A stretch of 64,000 nt of DNA from Actinomadura latina NBRC 106108 (GTDB taxonomy: Bacteria > Actinomycetota > Actinomycetes > Streptosporangiales > Streptosporangiaceae). The position numbers were made by a program, and so were the translations under genes. Location of the stretch: the NCBI RefSeq assembly GCF_001552195.1, contig NZ_BCQS01000005.1, forward strand, positions 496,001 to 560,000. Reading direction: 5' to 3'. The notes beneath the pieces are model-generated. The model searched no databases and had not been told where the DNA came from. It was given only the letters and a program-made list of their open reading frames with translations. This document shows positions 43,735 to 52,185 of the stretch, in pieces. Each line of letters begins with the position of its first letter. The stretch's first letter is position 1.

Positions 43735-44187
43735 TCAGCGTGCGGCACCGCGGACAGGGGTGACCGGAATCCGTGCGGTGGAGGGAGGGGCGCGCCCGCG
43801 CGGGGCGGTGCGGGGGGCGAGGTCGGGTGCGGCCGGCGCGGCCGCGGGCGGCCGGGTGCGCGCCGCCGGCGGCGGGACGTCGGTGCCGGACGCCGGGAGG
43901 GCGGCGTGCACGGGCTGCTGCGCGCTGGGGGCGGCGGCCCCGGCGGCGTGCCGCGCGACGGCGGCGATGACGGCCTCGGTGTGCCGGGCCGTCCCCGACT
44001 TGGCGGACGTCCGGGGGCGGGCGGGCGCCTTCTGCGCCGGCGCGGTCCGGACGCCGGAGAGCACTCCGGCGGCGGACGTCCCGGCGGTGGCTCCGGCGCC
44101 GACCGGCCCGACGACGAAGCCGAGCAGGCCCAGGACGACGACGAGCAGCCGGGCGGCGGGCAGGACGGGATGGCGCAGATCGCGCAT
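43735..44187 (-). CDS. Small Ala/Pro-rich exported or membrane-anchored protein
   Basis: A 150-residue protein starting MRDLRHPVLPAARLLVVVLG. A single hydrophobic segment (residues 10-40) serves as signal or anchor, followed by a low-complexity Ala/Pro/Arg-rich tail without recognisable domains. The ATG has GGGAGGG upstream. It ends 35 bases before secDF on the same strand and could be co-transcribed. No family is recognised. Confidence 0.62.
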   Translation of the reverse strand: MRDLRHPVLPAARLLVVVLGLLGFVVGPVGAGATAGTSAAGVLSGVRTAPAQKAPARPRTSAKSGTARHTEAVIAAVARHAAGAAAPSAQQPVHAALPASGTDVPPPAARTRPPAAAPAAPDLAPRTAPRGRAPPSTARIPVTPVRGAAR

Positions 44188-44486
44188 TCCACCCTCCCTG
44201 AGCGCCGGTCATGCCGTCCGTGCGGCCGTCCAGGCCAACCTAGCCCAGGTTCCCCGGGACGGAGACGCGCTTCGTTCGCCACCTGGCCCAACACGGAAGC
44301 AAATCCCCGTCAAGGCGACCCGGCGTGACATTGCCATTACCCCCTCGGCCGCATGCGGCCTTACCAGCAGACACTGGATGGTGTCCCAATCCGGCCAGGC
44401 CGCAATCGGCCGCCATCCATTGCCCGGCGGTGCAACGCGAATTACTTTCGCGTATGCCCACCCCGAACCGGACAGAGGAGTCTCCG
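44188..44486. other. Divergent spacer of about 300 bases
   Basis: No gene is supported. The part from about 44320 is noticeably less GC-rich than its surroundings (for example GACATTGCCATTACC and CGAATTACTTTCGCGTATG). This suits promoter DNA for the secreted-protein gene, but no clear -10/-35 pair could be fixed. Confidence 0.5.
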
Positions 44487-45161
44487 GTGGTACGTATCAG
44501 ACAGACCGCGCTCGTCGGGACCGCCGCACTGGCCGTCCTCGCAGCGGGGGTCGCCCCCGCGTACGCCGCGGGCACGACCATCCGCAAGGGCTCGGCCACG
44601 GCCGACGCCTACTCCGGCAACGTCCAGGCATCACTGCTCGGCACCGCGACGGTCTCCACGTCGATCGGCAGCGGTTCCTGCAGCGAGTCGACGATGACCG
44701 GCTCCATCAACTCCGACGGAAGCGGCCTCGCCATCAGCAGCGCCTCCTTCAGCGGCGACAACGGCGGCCCCTGCGCCGGGACCACCAGCGCCACCATCCA
44801 GACGCAGAACCTGCCCTGGACGGGCGGCGACGTCACCTACGACTCCGGCCACAGCAACGGACGCGACGCCACCGTCACGATCAGGAACTTCAGCGTCAAG
44901 GCCACGGTGAACATCTTCGGCGGCATCACCTGCCAGTTCGGCGGCACCCTCACCGCCAACGGCTACAACGGCGACAACGCCTCGCGTCCCGACACGGGCA
45001 GCGCCGACGCCCAGGTCGGCGTGCAGAACGCCCAGGTCAGCAAGACCGGCGGCAGCTGGCTGTGCCCGGGCACCGCCACCGTCAGCGCCAACTACGCGCT
45101 GCGCGGCGAGACCGCCGCCGGCTCCGGCACCTTCGACCAGGCCCTGTACGTCTCGGGCTGA
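44487..45161 (+). CDS. Secreted protein of unknown function
   Basis: A 224-residue protein with a Sec signal peptide (VVRIRQTALVGTAALAVLAA, cleavage near APAYAA). The mature part is rich in Thr, Ser, Gly and Asn with alternating strands, suggesting a beta-sandwich. It has four Cys (SGSCSES, GGPCAGT, ITCQFGG, WLCPGT) that could form two disulfides. The GTG at 44487 is preceded by AGAGGAG; an ATG at 44457 would add ten residues before the signal. Similar small secreted proteins occur in actinomycetes, but I cannot assign a role. Confidence 0.8.
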   Translation: MVRIRQTALVGTAALAVLAAGVAPAYAAGTTIRKGSATADAYSGNVQASLLGTATVSTSIGSGSCSESTMTGSINSDGSGLAISSASFSGDNGGPCAGTTSATIQTQNLPWTGGDVTYDSGHSNGRDATVTIRNFSVKATVNIFGGITCQFGGTLTANGYNGDNASRPDTGSADAQVGVQNAQVSKTGGSWLCPGTATVSANYALRGETAAGSGTFDQALYVSG

Positions 45162-45224
45162 TCGAACCCTCCCGAATATTCGCTCCCCGAAGGACACGCT
45201 CCCAGATCGTGCTCCCATGAGAAG

Positions 45225-45256
45225 CGGGCCGCCCCCAGCACGCGGGGGGCGGCCCG
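45225..45256. terminator. Strong hairpin between convergent secreted-protein and glyS genes
   Basis: A 12-bp stem: CGGGCCGCCCCC (45225-45236) pairs with GGGGGCGGCCCG (45245-45256) around an 8-base loop. It lies between the stops of the two convergent genes and probably ends both transcripts. Confidence 0.8.
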
Positions 45257-45293
45257 TAGCGGTCTCCGGACCCGGCCGGCGAGCGGCCGGAGG

Positions 45294-46682
<1,389 letters not shown>

Positions 46683-46853
46683 GAAATCTTCTCCATCCGG
46701 CTGGCGGTCGGCGGGACAGTGAGTGCGCCCCCGGGTCCGCGCGGAAGCGGCGGGCGGCGGCGAGTGTGATCCCCGGTGATGAGCCCCGGCGCGGTCGTCG
46801 CCGGCGCCGAGAGCATTCCCCAGCTTAGAGCACACGGGGCGGTGGGAAAGGCG

Positions 46854-48236
46854 CTAGTAGACGCGCCCGTCCACGATGTTGGTGTCGATATTGAGCGTGA
46901 CGCCGCCGTGCTTCTCCTTGTGGCCGCCCCGGTACTGCTTGATGCGGCGGTGCGGGGACCACCAGCGGTCCGGCAGGTACGGGTCGTTGTAGACCGAGGC
47001 GCGGCCGTTCCAGTTGGCGAACCAGACGCCGGCGGGCTTGCTGATCCCGGTGGCCCAGCCGACGTCGCGGATCCCGGACTTGGCGCTGCTGTAGAGGCAC
47101 GGGACGTAGCCCTCGTCCGTCAGCCGCTCCACCCACTTGTCGACGAACCGCAGGACGGCGGCCTTGCACCCCTTCTTCCTGCCGTTGTACGCCTCCATGT
47201 CGAAGTAGATCGGATTCCCTTCCGGGATGCCGAGCGCCCTGGCCTTGCGGGCGGCGTCCACGGCGGCTTTCGCGCCCTGCTTCGCGGCGTTCTTGCGGGT
47301 GAAGCGCTGCGGGCGGCTGCCGCACGGCGCCTGAAGGCCCACGTAGGTGGGCGTGATGCGGTACCCCATCTCGCGCACGTGCCGCACCCAGGAGGCGGTG
47401 AGGTTCGGCTGTGCGCAGCCCCGCGCCGCGCCGCCGATGTAGATGTTGGTGACCTTGAAGGACGGCCGCCACGCCTTCATCGTCGCGAGCGAGGGCGCCG
47501 TGCACGTGTCGAATCCCTTGCCGCGCACCCACGGGCGGTCCAAGCCTGCGTCCGGCGCCGTCCCCTCGGCCGTGCCCTCCGCCGTGCCCTCCGCCGTGCC
47601 CTCCGCCGTGCCCTCCGCCGTGCCCTCCGCCGGGGCCGGCGTCGGGGCCGGCGTTGGGGCCTCGCGGCGGACGTCGGGCCTGGCCGGCGCCCCCGGCCCG
47701 CGGGGCGCGGCGGTCCATTTCGCGGACAGCCGGCTGCCGCGCAGCACCCGCTGGAGCCGCCCCGGGTCCGTCCCGTAGACGCCGGTGATCGTGACCCCGG
47801 CCTCGGGGAGGGTGAGCCGCGTCTCGTGGTCGGCGCTGGGCGCGACGGTGAGGGCGGCGAGCCTGTCGGCGTGCACGACGGTCCGCGAGCCGCGGCCGTC
47901 CCCGGCGGGCTCGATGTGCAGGGCCTCGGTGCGCCCGACGGCGCGCGCCGGGCAGTCGGGCTGCGGGCCGGGGCGCCCCAGGTAGACGGCGTGCCGGTCG
48001 TAGCGGACGCAGCGGGCCGGGTCCACGTCGAGCCGGTGGACCCGCCAGCCCGCCGGGACGGGAACGCGCAGCCCCCGGTACTCGACGAAGCGCGCCCGGT
48101 CGCCGCCCTCCGTCAGCGCGGCGGCCGGCCGGGACGCGAGCCGCGCGGTGTCCGTCCCGCCGGCGACGGCGACGGCGACGGCGGGCGCGACCGCCGCCGC
48201 CCCGGAAAGCACGCTGAACAGGACGGCATGGCGCAT
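46854..48236 (-). CDS. Exported DUF1906 (Rv2525c-like glycoside-hydrolase-like) protein with AEGT repeats
   Basis: A 460-residue protein. A signal peptide-like N-terminus (MRHAVLFSVLSGAAAVAPAV) precedes an unassigned domain to about residue 175. A Pro/Ala linker with six AEGT/AEGTA tetrads follows (about 205-230). From about 240 to the end is a DUF1906 domain (GKGFDTCTAPSLATMKAW, NIYIGGAARGC, PIYFDMEAYN, QYRGGHKEKHGG, NIDTNIVDG). The DUF1906 fold resembles GH25-type lysozymes and keeps the acidic DMEAY motif, so peptidoglycan or glycan binding is plausible. The ATG at 48236 has GGGGGAG just upstream. Confidence 0.85.
   Translation of the reverse strand: MRHAVLFSVLSGAAAVAPAVAVAVAGGTDTARLASRPAAALTEGGDRARFVEYRGLRVPVPAGWRVHRLDVDPARCVRYDRHAVYLGRPGPQPDCPARAVGRTEALHIEPAGDGRGSRTVVHADRLAALTVAPSADHETRLTLPEAGVTITGVYGTDPGRLQRVLRGSRLSAKWTAAPRGPGAPARPDVRREAPTPAPTPAPAEGTAEGTAEGTAEGTAEGTAEGTAPDAGLDRPWVRGKGFDTCTAPSLATMKAWRPSFKVTNIYIGGAARGCAQPNLTASWVRHVREMGYRITPTYVGLQAPCGSRPQRFTRKNAAKQGAKAAVDAARKARALGIPEGNPIYFDMEAYNGRKKGCKAAVLRFVDKWVERLTDEGYVPCLYSSAKSGIRDVGWATGISKPAGVWFANWNGRASVYNDPYLPDRWWSPHRRIKQYRGGHKEKHGGVTLNIDTNIVDGRVY
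47561..47634. repeat. 12-bp tandem repeat inside the DUF1906 gene
   Basis: The unit GCCCTCCGCCGT is repeated about six times without mismatch, with one diverged copy at the edge. It encodes the AEGT tetrads of the linker. Copy number should be prone to slippage. Confidence 0.9.
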
Positions 48237-48347
48237 CACATCTCCCCCGAGAGCCACCGCATGATCGTGTAGGGGCAGAGATGACCATGGACGGGCGGCC
48301 GAAACCGGGCCAGGACGCTTCTTGCCCGCCGGTTGCCCCGCCCGTGA

Positions 48348-48413
48348 ATCAGGCCGGCGCGCGCATCAGGCCGGCGCGCGCATCAGGCCGGCGCGCGCAT
48401 CAGGCGGGGCCGG
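48348..48413. repeat. 17-bp GC-rich tandem repeat at the end of the monooxygenase-like gene
   Basis: Three identical copies of ATCAGGCCGGCGCGCGC (48348-48364, 48365-48381, 48382-48398) are followed by a partial fourth (ATCAGGCGGGGCCGG). Each unit contains the reverse complement of a TGA, and the fourth supplies the stop codon of the minus-strand gene. Confidence 0.92.
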
Positions 48414-48693
48414 TGGAGCTGACGACCTCGTAGGCGCCGGGCTCGTCCACCGCCCACACGGCGAGCGGCATGAACTGGAGCCGGACCTCGTACGCACCGA
48501 GCGCGCGGCGGTAGTGCCCGGCGCCGTCCCACTCGGTGACGAGGGCCCACAGGCCGGGGTCGTCGACCGTCCGGGCGAGGCGGCCGGAGCGGAAGCCGGG
48601 GCTCGCGGACAGCGCCGCCAGCACCGCGGTCATCCGCTCGGCGAAGCCGTCGGCGTCCTCGCCCGGCACCCGGTACCGGGTTATCGCGATCAT
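48400..48693 (-). CDS. ABM-domain (antibiotic biosynthesis monooxygenase-like) protein
   Basis: A 97-residue ferredoxin-like-fold protein: MIAITRYRVPGEDADGFAER, then LAALSASPGFRSGRLARTVD, WALVTEWDGAGHYRRALGAY. This matches the dimeric ABM family, which includes haem-degrading and quinone-forming monooxygenases and many uncharacterised members. No haem ligand can be assigned. It diverges from the small membrane-protein gene by 29 bases and ends in a tandem DNA repeat. Confidence 0.82.
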   Translation of the reverse strand: MIAITRYRVPGEDADGFAERMTAVLAALSASPGFRSGRLARTVDDPGLWALVTEWDGAGHYRRALGAYEVRLQFMPLAVWAVDEPGAYEVVSSTGPA

Positions 48694-48722
48694 CCGTCCA
48701 TCCTGGCAGTACGTTGGGGCAC

Positions 48723-49031
48723 GTGGAGACGAGAGGTGAGCGCGGGGGCGGCCTGCGGGCGGCGGTCCAGCGGCGGAGCGCGGCGCCCGTGGTGTTCCTG
48801 CACCGGCTGCCGCGATGGGTGCTGCTCGTCGCGGTGTTCCTGCTGCTGGTGGTCGGCATGGCCGGGACGGGCTGGGTCGCCGCGGCCGGGCTGCTGGTCC
48901 TCGCCGTCGCGCTGGGCTGGTTCGCCTATCTCAACTGGCCCGCGCTGGACGGCTCGGGCCGGGTGCTGCGGATCGTCGCGCTTGCGGCTCTGGTGGGTTT
49001 CGCCCTGGGGCGCGGCATCGGCCGGTTTTGA
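48723..49031 (+). CDS. Small two-helix membrane protein
   Basis: A 102-residue protein starting from GTG. An Arg-rich cytosolic N-terminus is followed by LPRWVLLVAVFLLLVVGMAG, WVAAAGLLVLAVALGWFAYL and a short third hydrophobic segment RIVALAALVGFALGRG. It resembles the DUF6703-type small membrane proteins of actinobacteria. Its stop codon lies inside the znuA -35/Zur box region, so transcription of the two genes overlaps physically. Confidence 0.75.
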   Translation: METRGERGGGLRAAVQRRSAAPVVFLHRLPRWVLLVAVFLLLVVGMAGTGWVAAAGLLVLAVALGWFAYLNWPALDGSGRVLRIVALAALVGFALGRGIGRF

Positions 49032-49057
49032 CAACCATTTTCATCTTCGTCCATAAT
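49028..49057 (+). promoter_or_regulatory. znuA promoter with overlapping Zur box
   Basis: The -35 is TTGACA (49028-49033) and the -10 is CATAAT (49052-49057) with 18 bases between. Over them lies TGACAAC-C-ATTTTCA (49029-49043), a 7-1-7 imperfect palindrome resembling actinobacterial Zur boxes (TGAAAATN..ATTTTCA type). The expected transcription start coincides with the znuA GTG at 49064, so the mRNA is probably leaderless. Confidence 0.8.
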
Positions 49058-49063
49058 CGCCGT

Positions 49064-50014
49064 GTGCCCCGCCTCCACGACTCCCTGCGCGCCCTCCCGG
49101 CGGCCGCCCTGGCACTGGCCGGGCTCGCCGCGGCGCTGACGGGCTGCGCGGGCGCGGACGCCGGCGTCCCGCCCGGGAAGACCGCCGTGGTCGCGTCGTT
49201 CTACCCCATGGCATGGCTGGCGGAGAGGGTCGGCGGCGACGACGTCTTCGTCCGGACGCTCACCAGGCCCGGGACCGAGCCGCACGACCTGGAGCTGACG
49301 GCACGGCAGGTCGCCGACATCGAGGACGCCGGTTTCGCCGTCTACGTCAGGGGCGTCCAGCCCGCCGTGGACGACGCCGTCGGCAGGCACGCCAAGGGCA
49401 GGTCGCTGGACGCCGCCTCCGTGGTCGGGACGCTGCCGCCGCCGGGCGAGACCGACGACGCGGAGGCGCACGACGGCGTCCGCCACCGCGAGGCGTCCTA
49501 CGACCCGCACATCTGGCTCGACCCGCACCGCATGGCGGTCGTCGCGACCGCGCTCGGCGAGCGGCTGGCCGCCGCCGACCCCGGCCACGCCTCCGGCCAC
49601 CGGCGGCGCGCCGAGGCCACGGCCGCCGAGCTGGCGGGGCTCGACCGCGCCTTCCGGGACGGCCTGAAGACCTGCGCGCGCAGGGAGATCATCACGGCGC
49701 ACGCCGCGTTCGGCTACCTGGCGGACCGCTACGGGCTGCGGCAGATCCCGGTCTCCGGGGTCGACCCGTCCGGCGGGCCGTCGCCGAAGCGGCTGGCCGA
49801 GCTGACCCGGCTGGTGTCCGCCACCGGCGCGACGACCGTCTTCACCGAGACGCTGGCCAGCCCGAAGACCGCCGAGGCGCTGGCTCGCGAGGCGGGCGTG
49901 CGGACGGCCGTGCTGGACCCGGTGGAGGGCGTCGCGGAAGGCTCGTCCGACGACTACATGACGATCATGCAACGGAACCTGCGGACACTGCGTCCCGCAC
50001 TGGAGTGCTCATGA
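49064..50014 (+). CDS. znuA: Zinc ABC transporter substrate-binding lipoprotein
   Basis: A 316-residue cluster-9 binding protein. The signal peptide has lipobox LTGCAG. Metal-ligand positions are visible: TEPHDLELTARQVADIEDAG, DPHIWLDPHRMA, ITAHAAFGYLADRYGL and the late ETLASPKTAEALAREAG. A short acidic/His stretch (DDAEAHDGVRHREASYDPH) precedes the second His, typical of zinc rather than manganese proteins. The GTG at 49064 sits at the predicted transcription start. ATGA overlap couples it to znuC. Confidence 0.94.
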   Translation: MPRLHDSLRALPAAALALAGLAAALTGCAGADAGVPPGKTAVVASFYPMAWLAERVGGDDVFVRTLTRPGTEPHDLELTARQVADIEDAGFAVYVRGVQPAVDDAVGRHAKGRSLDAASVVGTLPPPGETDDAEAHDGVRHREASYDPHIWLDPHRMAVVATALGERLAAADPGHASGHRRRAEATAAELAGLDRAFRDGLKTCARREIITAHAAFGYLADRYGLRQIPVSGVDPSGGPSPKRLAELTRLVSATGATTVFTETLASPKTAEALAREAGVRTAVLDPVEGVAEGSSDDYMTIMQRNLRTLRPALECS

Positions 50015-50727
50015 CCGAGGAGACCGCGCCGCCGTTCGCGATGACCGGCGGCGGCGTCCGGCGGGACGGCCGCGACGTCCTCGCCGGCGTCGACCTGCGG
50101 GTCGGGGCGGGCGACGTGCTGGCGGTCCTGGGGCCGAACGGCGCGGGCAAGTCGACACTGGTCAAGGCGCTGCTCGGGCTGGTGCCGCTGGCCGCCGGAC
50201 GGACCGAGATCTACGGCGAGCCGCCCGCGCGCTTCCGCGGCTGGCACCGGATCGGGTACGTCCCGCAGCGGCTGCCGATGGGCGGCGGCGTGCCGGCCAC
50301 CGTCCGGGAGGTCGTGGCGTCCGGGCGGGTGGCGCGGCGGTCCCGCTGGCGGCCCGCCCTGGTCACCGACCGGGCGGCCGACCGCGCCGCCGTCGACCGC
50401 GCCCTGCGGACGGTCGGGCTCACCGAGCGGGCGCGCGACTCGGCGCACCTGCTGTCCGGCGGCCAGCAGCAGCGGGTGCTGATCGCCCGCGCCCTCGCCG
50501 GGGAGCCCGACGTGTTCGTGCTGGACGAGCCGACCGCCGGCGTGGACACCCGCAACCAGGCGGCGCTCGCCGCCACCCTCCACGAGCTGGCCGGAGCCGG
50601 GCGCACGGTGGTGCTGGTCGCGCACGAGCTGGGGCCGATGGAACCGCTCATCACGCGCACGATCGAGCTGGGGCAGGGCCGCGTCGTCCACGAGACGGCC
50701 CGCGAGACCGTGCGGAGGACCGCGTGA
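50011..50727 (+). CDS. znuC: Zinc ABC transporter ATP-binding protein
   Basis: A 238-residue ABC ATPase. Walker A is GPNGAGKST, the Q-loop is GYVPQRLPM, the signature is LSGGQQQRVLIARAL, Walker B is VFVLDEPTAGVDTR, and the switch His is VLVAHELG. Order and overlaps with znuA (ATGA) and znuB (GTGA) identify it as the zinc-uptake ATPase. Confidence 0.94.
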   Translation: MTEETAPPFAMTGGGVRRDGRDVLAGVDLRVGAGDVLAVLGPNGAGKSTLVKALLGLVPLAAGRTEIYGEPPARFRGWHRIGYVPQRLPMGGGVPATVREVVASGRVARRSRWRPALVTDRAADRAAVDRALRTVGLTERARDSAHLLSGGQQQRVLIARALAGEPDVFVLDEPTAGVDTRNQAALAATLHELAGAGRTVVLVAHELGPMEPLITRTIELGQGRVVHETARETVRRTA

Positions 50728-51623
50728 GCGAGATGCTGCAGTACGACTTCATGCGCGTCGCCCTGGTGATGGCGGTGCTGATCGGGCTGACCGCGCCGGC
50801 CGTGGGCACGTTCATCGTCCAGCGCAGGCTGTCGCTGCTCGGCGACGGCATCGGCCACATCGCGCTGACCGGCATCGGGCTGGGGCTGCTCACCGGCGCC
50901 TCCCCCGTGCTCGGCGCGCTCGCGGTGTCGGTGCTCGGCGCGGTGGCGATCGAGGTGCTGCGGGCCCGCAGCCGCAGCGGCGGGGACGTCGCGCTCGCCC
51001 TGCTGTTCTACGGCGGCCTGGCGGGCGGCGTGATCCTCACCGACGCCGCCGGCGGCGGGTCGGCGACCCTGCAGTCCTACCTGTTCGGCTCGATCAGCAG
51101 CGTGACGGTGACCGACCTGTACGTCGTCGCGGGGCTGGCCGCCGCCGTCCTCGGGATCATCGCGCTGTTCGGCCGCGAGCTGTTCCTGCTGTGCCAGGAC
51201 GAGGAGGTCGCGCGGGCGGCGGGCCTGCCCGTCCGCTTCCTCAGCGTGCTCATCGCCGCGACCGCCGCCGTCACCGTGGTGATCTCGATGCGCGCGATCG
51301 GGCTGCTGCTGGTCAGCGCGCTGATGATCGTCCCGGTGGCGGCGGCGCAGCAGCTCACCCGGGGGTTCTGGGGGACGATGGCGGCCGCGATGGGGATCGG
51401 GGTGCTGTCCGCCGTTTCGGGCCTCGCCGGGTCCTTCGAGTACGATCTGCCTCCGGGCCCCTCGATCGTGCTGCTGGCGCTCATGGCGTTCGTGGCCGCG
51501 GTCGGCGGGGGCTCGGTGGTGCGCCGCAGGCGCGCCCGCGCCGGCGCGGCGGGAGACGCCGTCCCCGCCGGAACCGGCGTGGAGGCGCGCGTGGATGCCG
51601 AGGCGGAGGTGCTTGGGGGATGA
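50724..51623 (+). CDS. znuB: Zinc ABC transporter permease
   Basis: A 299-residue ABC-3 family permease with about eight membrane helices. Family landmarks are GTFIVQRRLSLLGDGIGHIA near residue 35, QSYLFGSISSVT, and LLVSALMIVPVAAAQ near residue 200. The C-terminal cytosolic tail after about residue 265 is long and Arg/Ala-rich. It overlaps the genes on both sides (GTGA, ATGA). Confidence 0.94.
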   Translation: MSEMLQYDFMRVALVMAVLIGLTAPAVGTFIVQRRLSLLGDGIGHIALTGIGLGLLTGASPVLGALAVSVLGAVAIEVLRARSRSGGDVALALLFYGGLAGGVILTDAAGGGSATLQSYLFGSISSVTVTDLYVVAGLAAAVLGIIALFGRELFLLCQDEEVARAAGLPVRFLSVLIAATAAVTVVISMRAIGLLLVSALMIVPVAAAQQLTRGFWGTMAAAMGIGVLSAVSGLAGSFEYDLPPGPSIVLLALMAFVAAVGGGSVVRRRRARAGAAGDAVPAGTGVEARVDAEAEVLGG

Positions 51624-52006
51624 CGACGGCCCGCCGGGACGCGGTACGGCAGGTGCTGGCCGGCTGCGAGGGGTTCCGCAGCGCGCAGGACATCTACGCC
51701 GACCTGCGCGCCGACGGCTCCAAGATCGGCCTCACCACCGTCTACCGGGCGCTGCAGGCGCTCAGCGACGCGGGCGAGCTCGACGTGCTGCGCACCGACG
51801 AGGGCGAGGCCGTCTACCGCGCCTGCCGGACCGAGGAGCACCACCACCACCTGGTCTGCCGCGGCTGCGGCCGGACGGTGGAGGTCGAGGGCCCGGCCGT
51901 GGAGCGCTGGGCGGACGCGATCGCCGCCGAGCACGGTTTCACCGGCATAACGCACACCGTCGAGGTCTTCGGGACGTGCCCGGACTGCACGTCCGGGGCC
52001 CGCTGA
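51620..52006 (+). CDS. zur: Zinc uptake regulator, Fur family
   Basis: A 128-residue Fur-type repressor: a winged helix at 1-80 (SAQDIYADLRADGSKIGLTT, VYRALQALSDAGEL), then the dimerisation domain with the metal-binding stretch EEHHHHLVCRGCGRTVEVEG and a final CPDC. The two CxxC pairs form the structural zinc site; the regulatory site uses His/Cys/Glu nearby. It is the last gene of a znuACB-zur operon, consistent with autoregulation through the Zur box ahead of znuA. Confidence 0.94.
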   Translation: MTTARRDAVRQVLAGCEGFRSAQDIYADLRADGSKIGLTTVYRALQALSDAGELDVLRTDEGEAVYRACRTEEHHHHLVCRGCGRTVEVEGPAVERWADAIAAEHGFTGITHTVEVFGTCPDCTSGAR

Positions 52007-52079
52007 CCGGCGCGTAAAGCCCAGGTAAAAACCGGCAAGACTCGCACTTCACACGCACCGTCGACAATCCTTGGCACAT

Positions 52080-52113
52080 TGTGACATCTACTTGCGAGTA
52101 GCCCTATGTCATA
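52080..52113. promoter_or_regulatory. Inverted repeats upstream of the secreted M4 metallopeptidase gene
   Basis: Nested dyads lie about 75-105 bases ahead of the ATG: CTACT-TGCG-AGTAG (52088-52101) inside TGACAT (52082-52087) and ATGTCA (52106-52111). The surrounding DNA is AT-richer than average. A regulator site is plausible but the binder is unknown. Confidence 0.4.
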
Positions 52114-52185
52114 AATGTCCCGTCGCCACGGCAGGCCCGACGGCGGGCCCCCGGGGGTGCGTGGCGCCCGCACGAGAGGGCGTTC

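Noticed and set aside
48348..48413. Candidate CRISPR-like repeat array
   Set aside because: The units are directly contiguous with no spacers and no cas genes are nearby; a simple tandem repeat.
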